This document shows, one piece after another, positions 12,481 through 12,777 of a stretch of DNA of 12,777 nt. The translations under genes and the position numbers were made by a program. Numbering within the stretch: position 1 is the first letter of the stretch; the number at the start of each line of letters is the position of its first letter. The stretch lies in assembly GCA_002284615.2 (NCBI GenBank), contig MU069932.1, positions 154,812-167,588 on the forward strand, given 5' to 3'. The notes under the pieces were generated by a model. That model worked only from the letters and a program-made list of their open reading frames with translations, was not told the DNA's origin and did not search any database. This DNA comes from Dunaliella salina. Its lineage: Eukaryota; Chlorophyta; Chlorophyceae; Chlamydomonadales; Dunaliellaceae.

Positions 12481-12777
12481 CTTTTTTAGGTTGCGTCGGT
12501 TATTGCTTACAGTCCTCGGATTGTAGTTTTTGTGGTATGAGGCAGGAGGGTAAAAAAAAAAGTAGTGTACACCATCCCCAAAAACTGGGCGGGAACCCCC
12601 TGACCCACCCACCCACCCCAAATCCCCCCTTGCAGTAACCCTACGCGGACAAAAAGGGTATCAATCTGCTCCTTTTTGAAATAGCTATCCATCTGCATAC
12701 TCAACTGGAAAAGTGAGTTGCTGCAGAGTTATGGGACAAAAACTGAGAAGCGGACGCCCATGCATACCTGCCCTTCC
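12481..12777. other. Unassigned right end of the window, with a G-rich tract
   Basis: I recognise no coding sequence or repeat family here; open frames are short and match nothing in the other copies. There is an A10 run near 12552 and a tract at 12596-12629 with six C runs on the + strand (six G runs on the minus strand). It may be 3' UTR of copy F's subfamily or host DNA. Confidence 0.4.

Noticed and set aside
1..12777. LTR retrotransposon or endogenous virus
   Set aside because: There are no long terminal repeats, protease or integrase; the RT motifs, pyrimidine tails and 5' truncations fit non-LTR elements.

Overview
The window is eukaryotic repeat DNA. I recognise no host gene, rRNA, tRNA, CRISPR array or bacterial operon. 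Almost everything is accounted for by overlapping, mostly 5'-truncated copies of one group of non-LTR retrotransposons (LINE-like elements). The protein domains are reverse transcriptase (RT), a Pro/Thr/Ser/Gln-rich linker, a PHD zinc finger, a methyltransferase-like domain, RNase H, a CCHC zinc motif and a C-terminal PD-(D/E)XK-type restriction-like endonuclease (RLE). RNase H together with an RLE is known from the Dualen/RandI clade first described in Chlamydomonas. A green alga or similar protist is therefore my best guess for the host, but this is inference with low confidence.

Layout. (A) 1-51: a (TTTTC)n tract, probably the 3' tail of a + strand element lying left of the window. (B) 52-471: a + strand copy holding only the end of the RLE plus the 3' UTR. 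(C) An old, heavily decayed minus-strand element, cut into three blocks: C3 (9408-12406: pre-RT, RT, thumb, linker), C2 (about 1874-3714: end of linker, PHD, methyltransferase-like) and C1 (472 to about 1659: RNase H, CCHC). (D) About 1660-1873: a short + strand 3'-end insertion between C1 and C2. (E) 3715-9399: a younger + strand copy of about 5.7 kb inserted between C2 and C3, with a 7-bp target-site duplication CACCTAT. It lacks RT but carries the linker, PHD, methyltransferase-like, RNase H, CCHC and RLE regions, the 3' UTR and the tail. (F) 12407 to about 12480: the 3' end of another minus-strand copy, whose tail directly abuts the truncated 5' end of C. From 12481 to 12777 I recognise nothing except a G-rich tract.

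How the parts fit. C and E overlap in most domains and align colinearly, so each helps to read the other. C supplies the RT that E lost, and E supplies the RLE and 3' UTR that C lacks here. Four independent 3' ends (B, D, E, F) share TGCCTNCGTAG directly before a TTTTC-type pyrimidine tail. B, D and E carry a potential RNA hairpin just upstream. All copies are broken by frameshifts or stops. E is the best preserved, and some of its breaks may be consensus errors, because all 11 ambiguous bases (N) of the window fall inside it.
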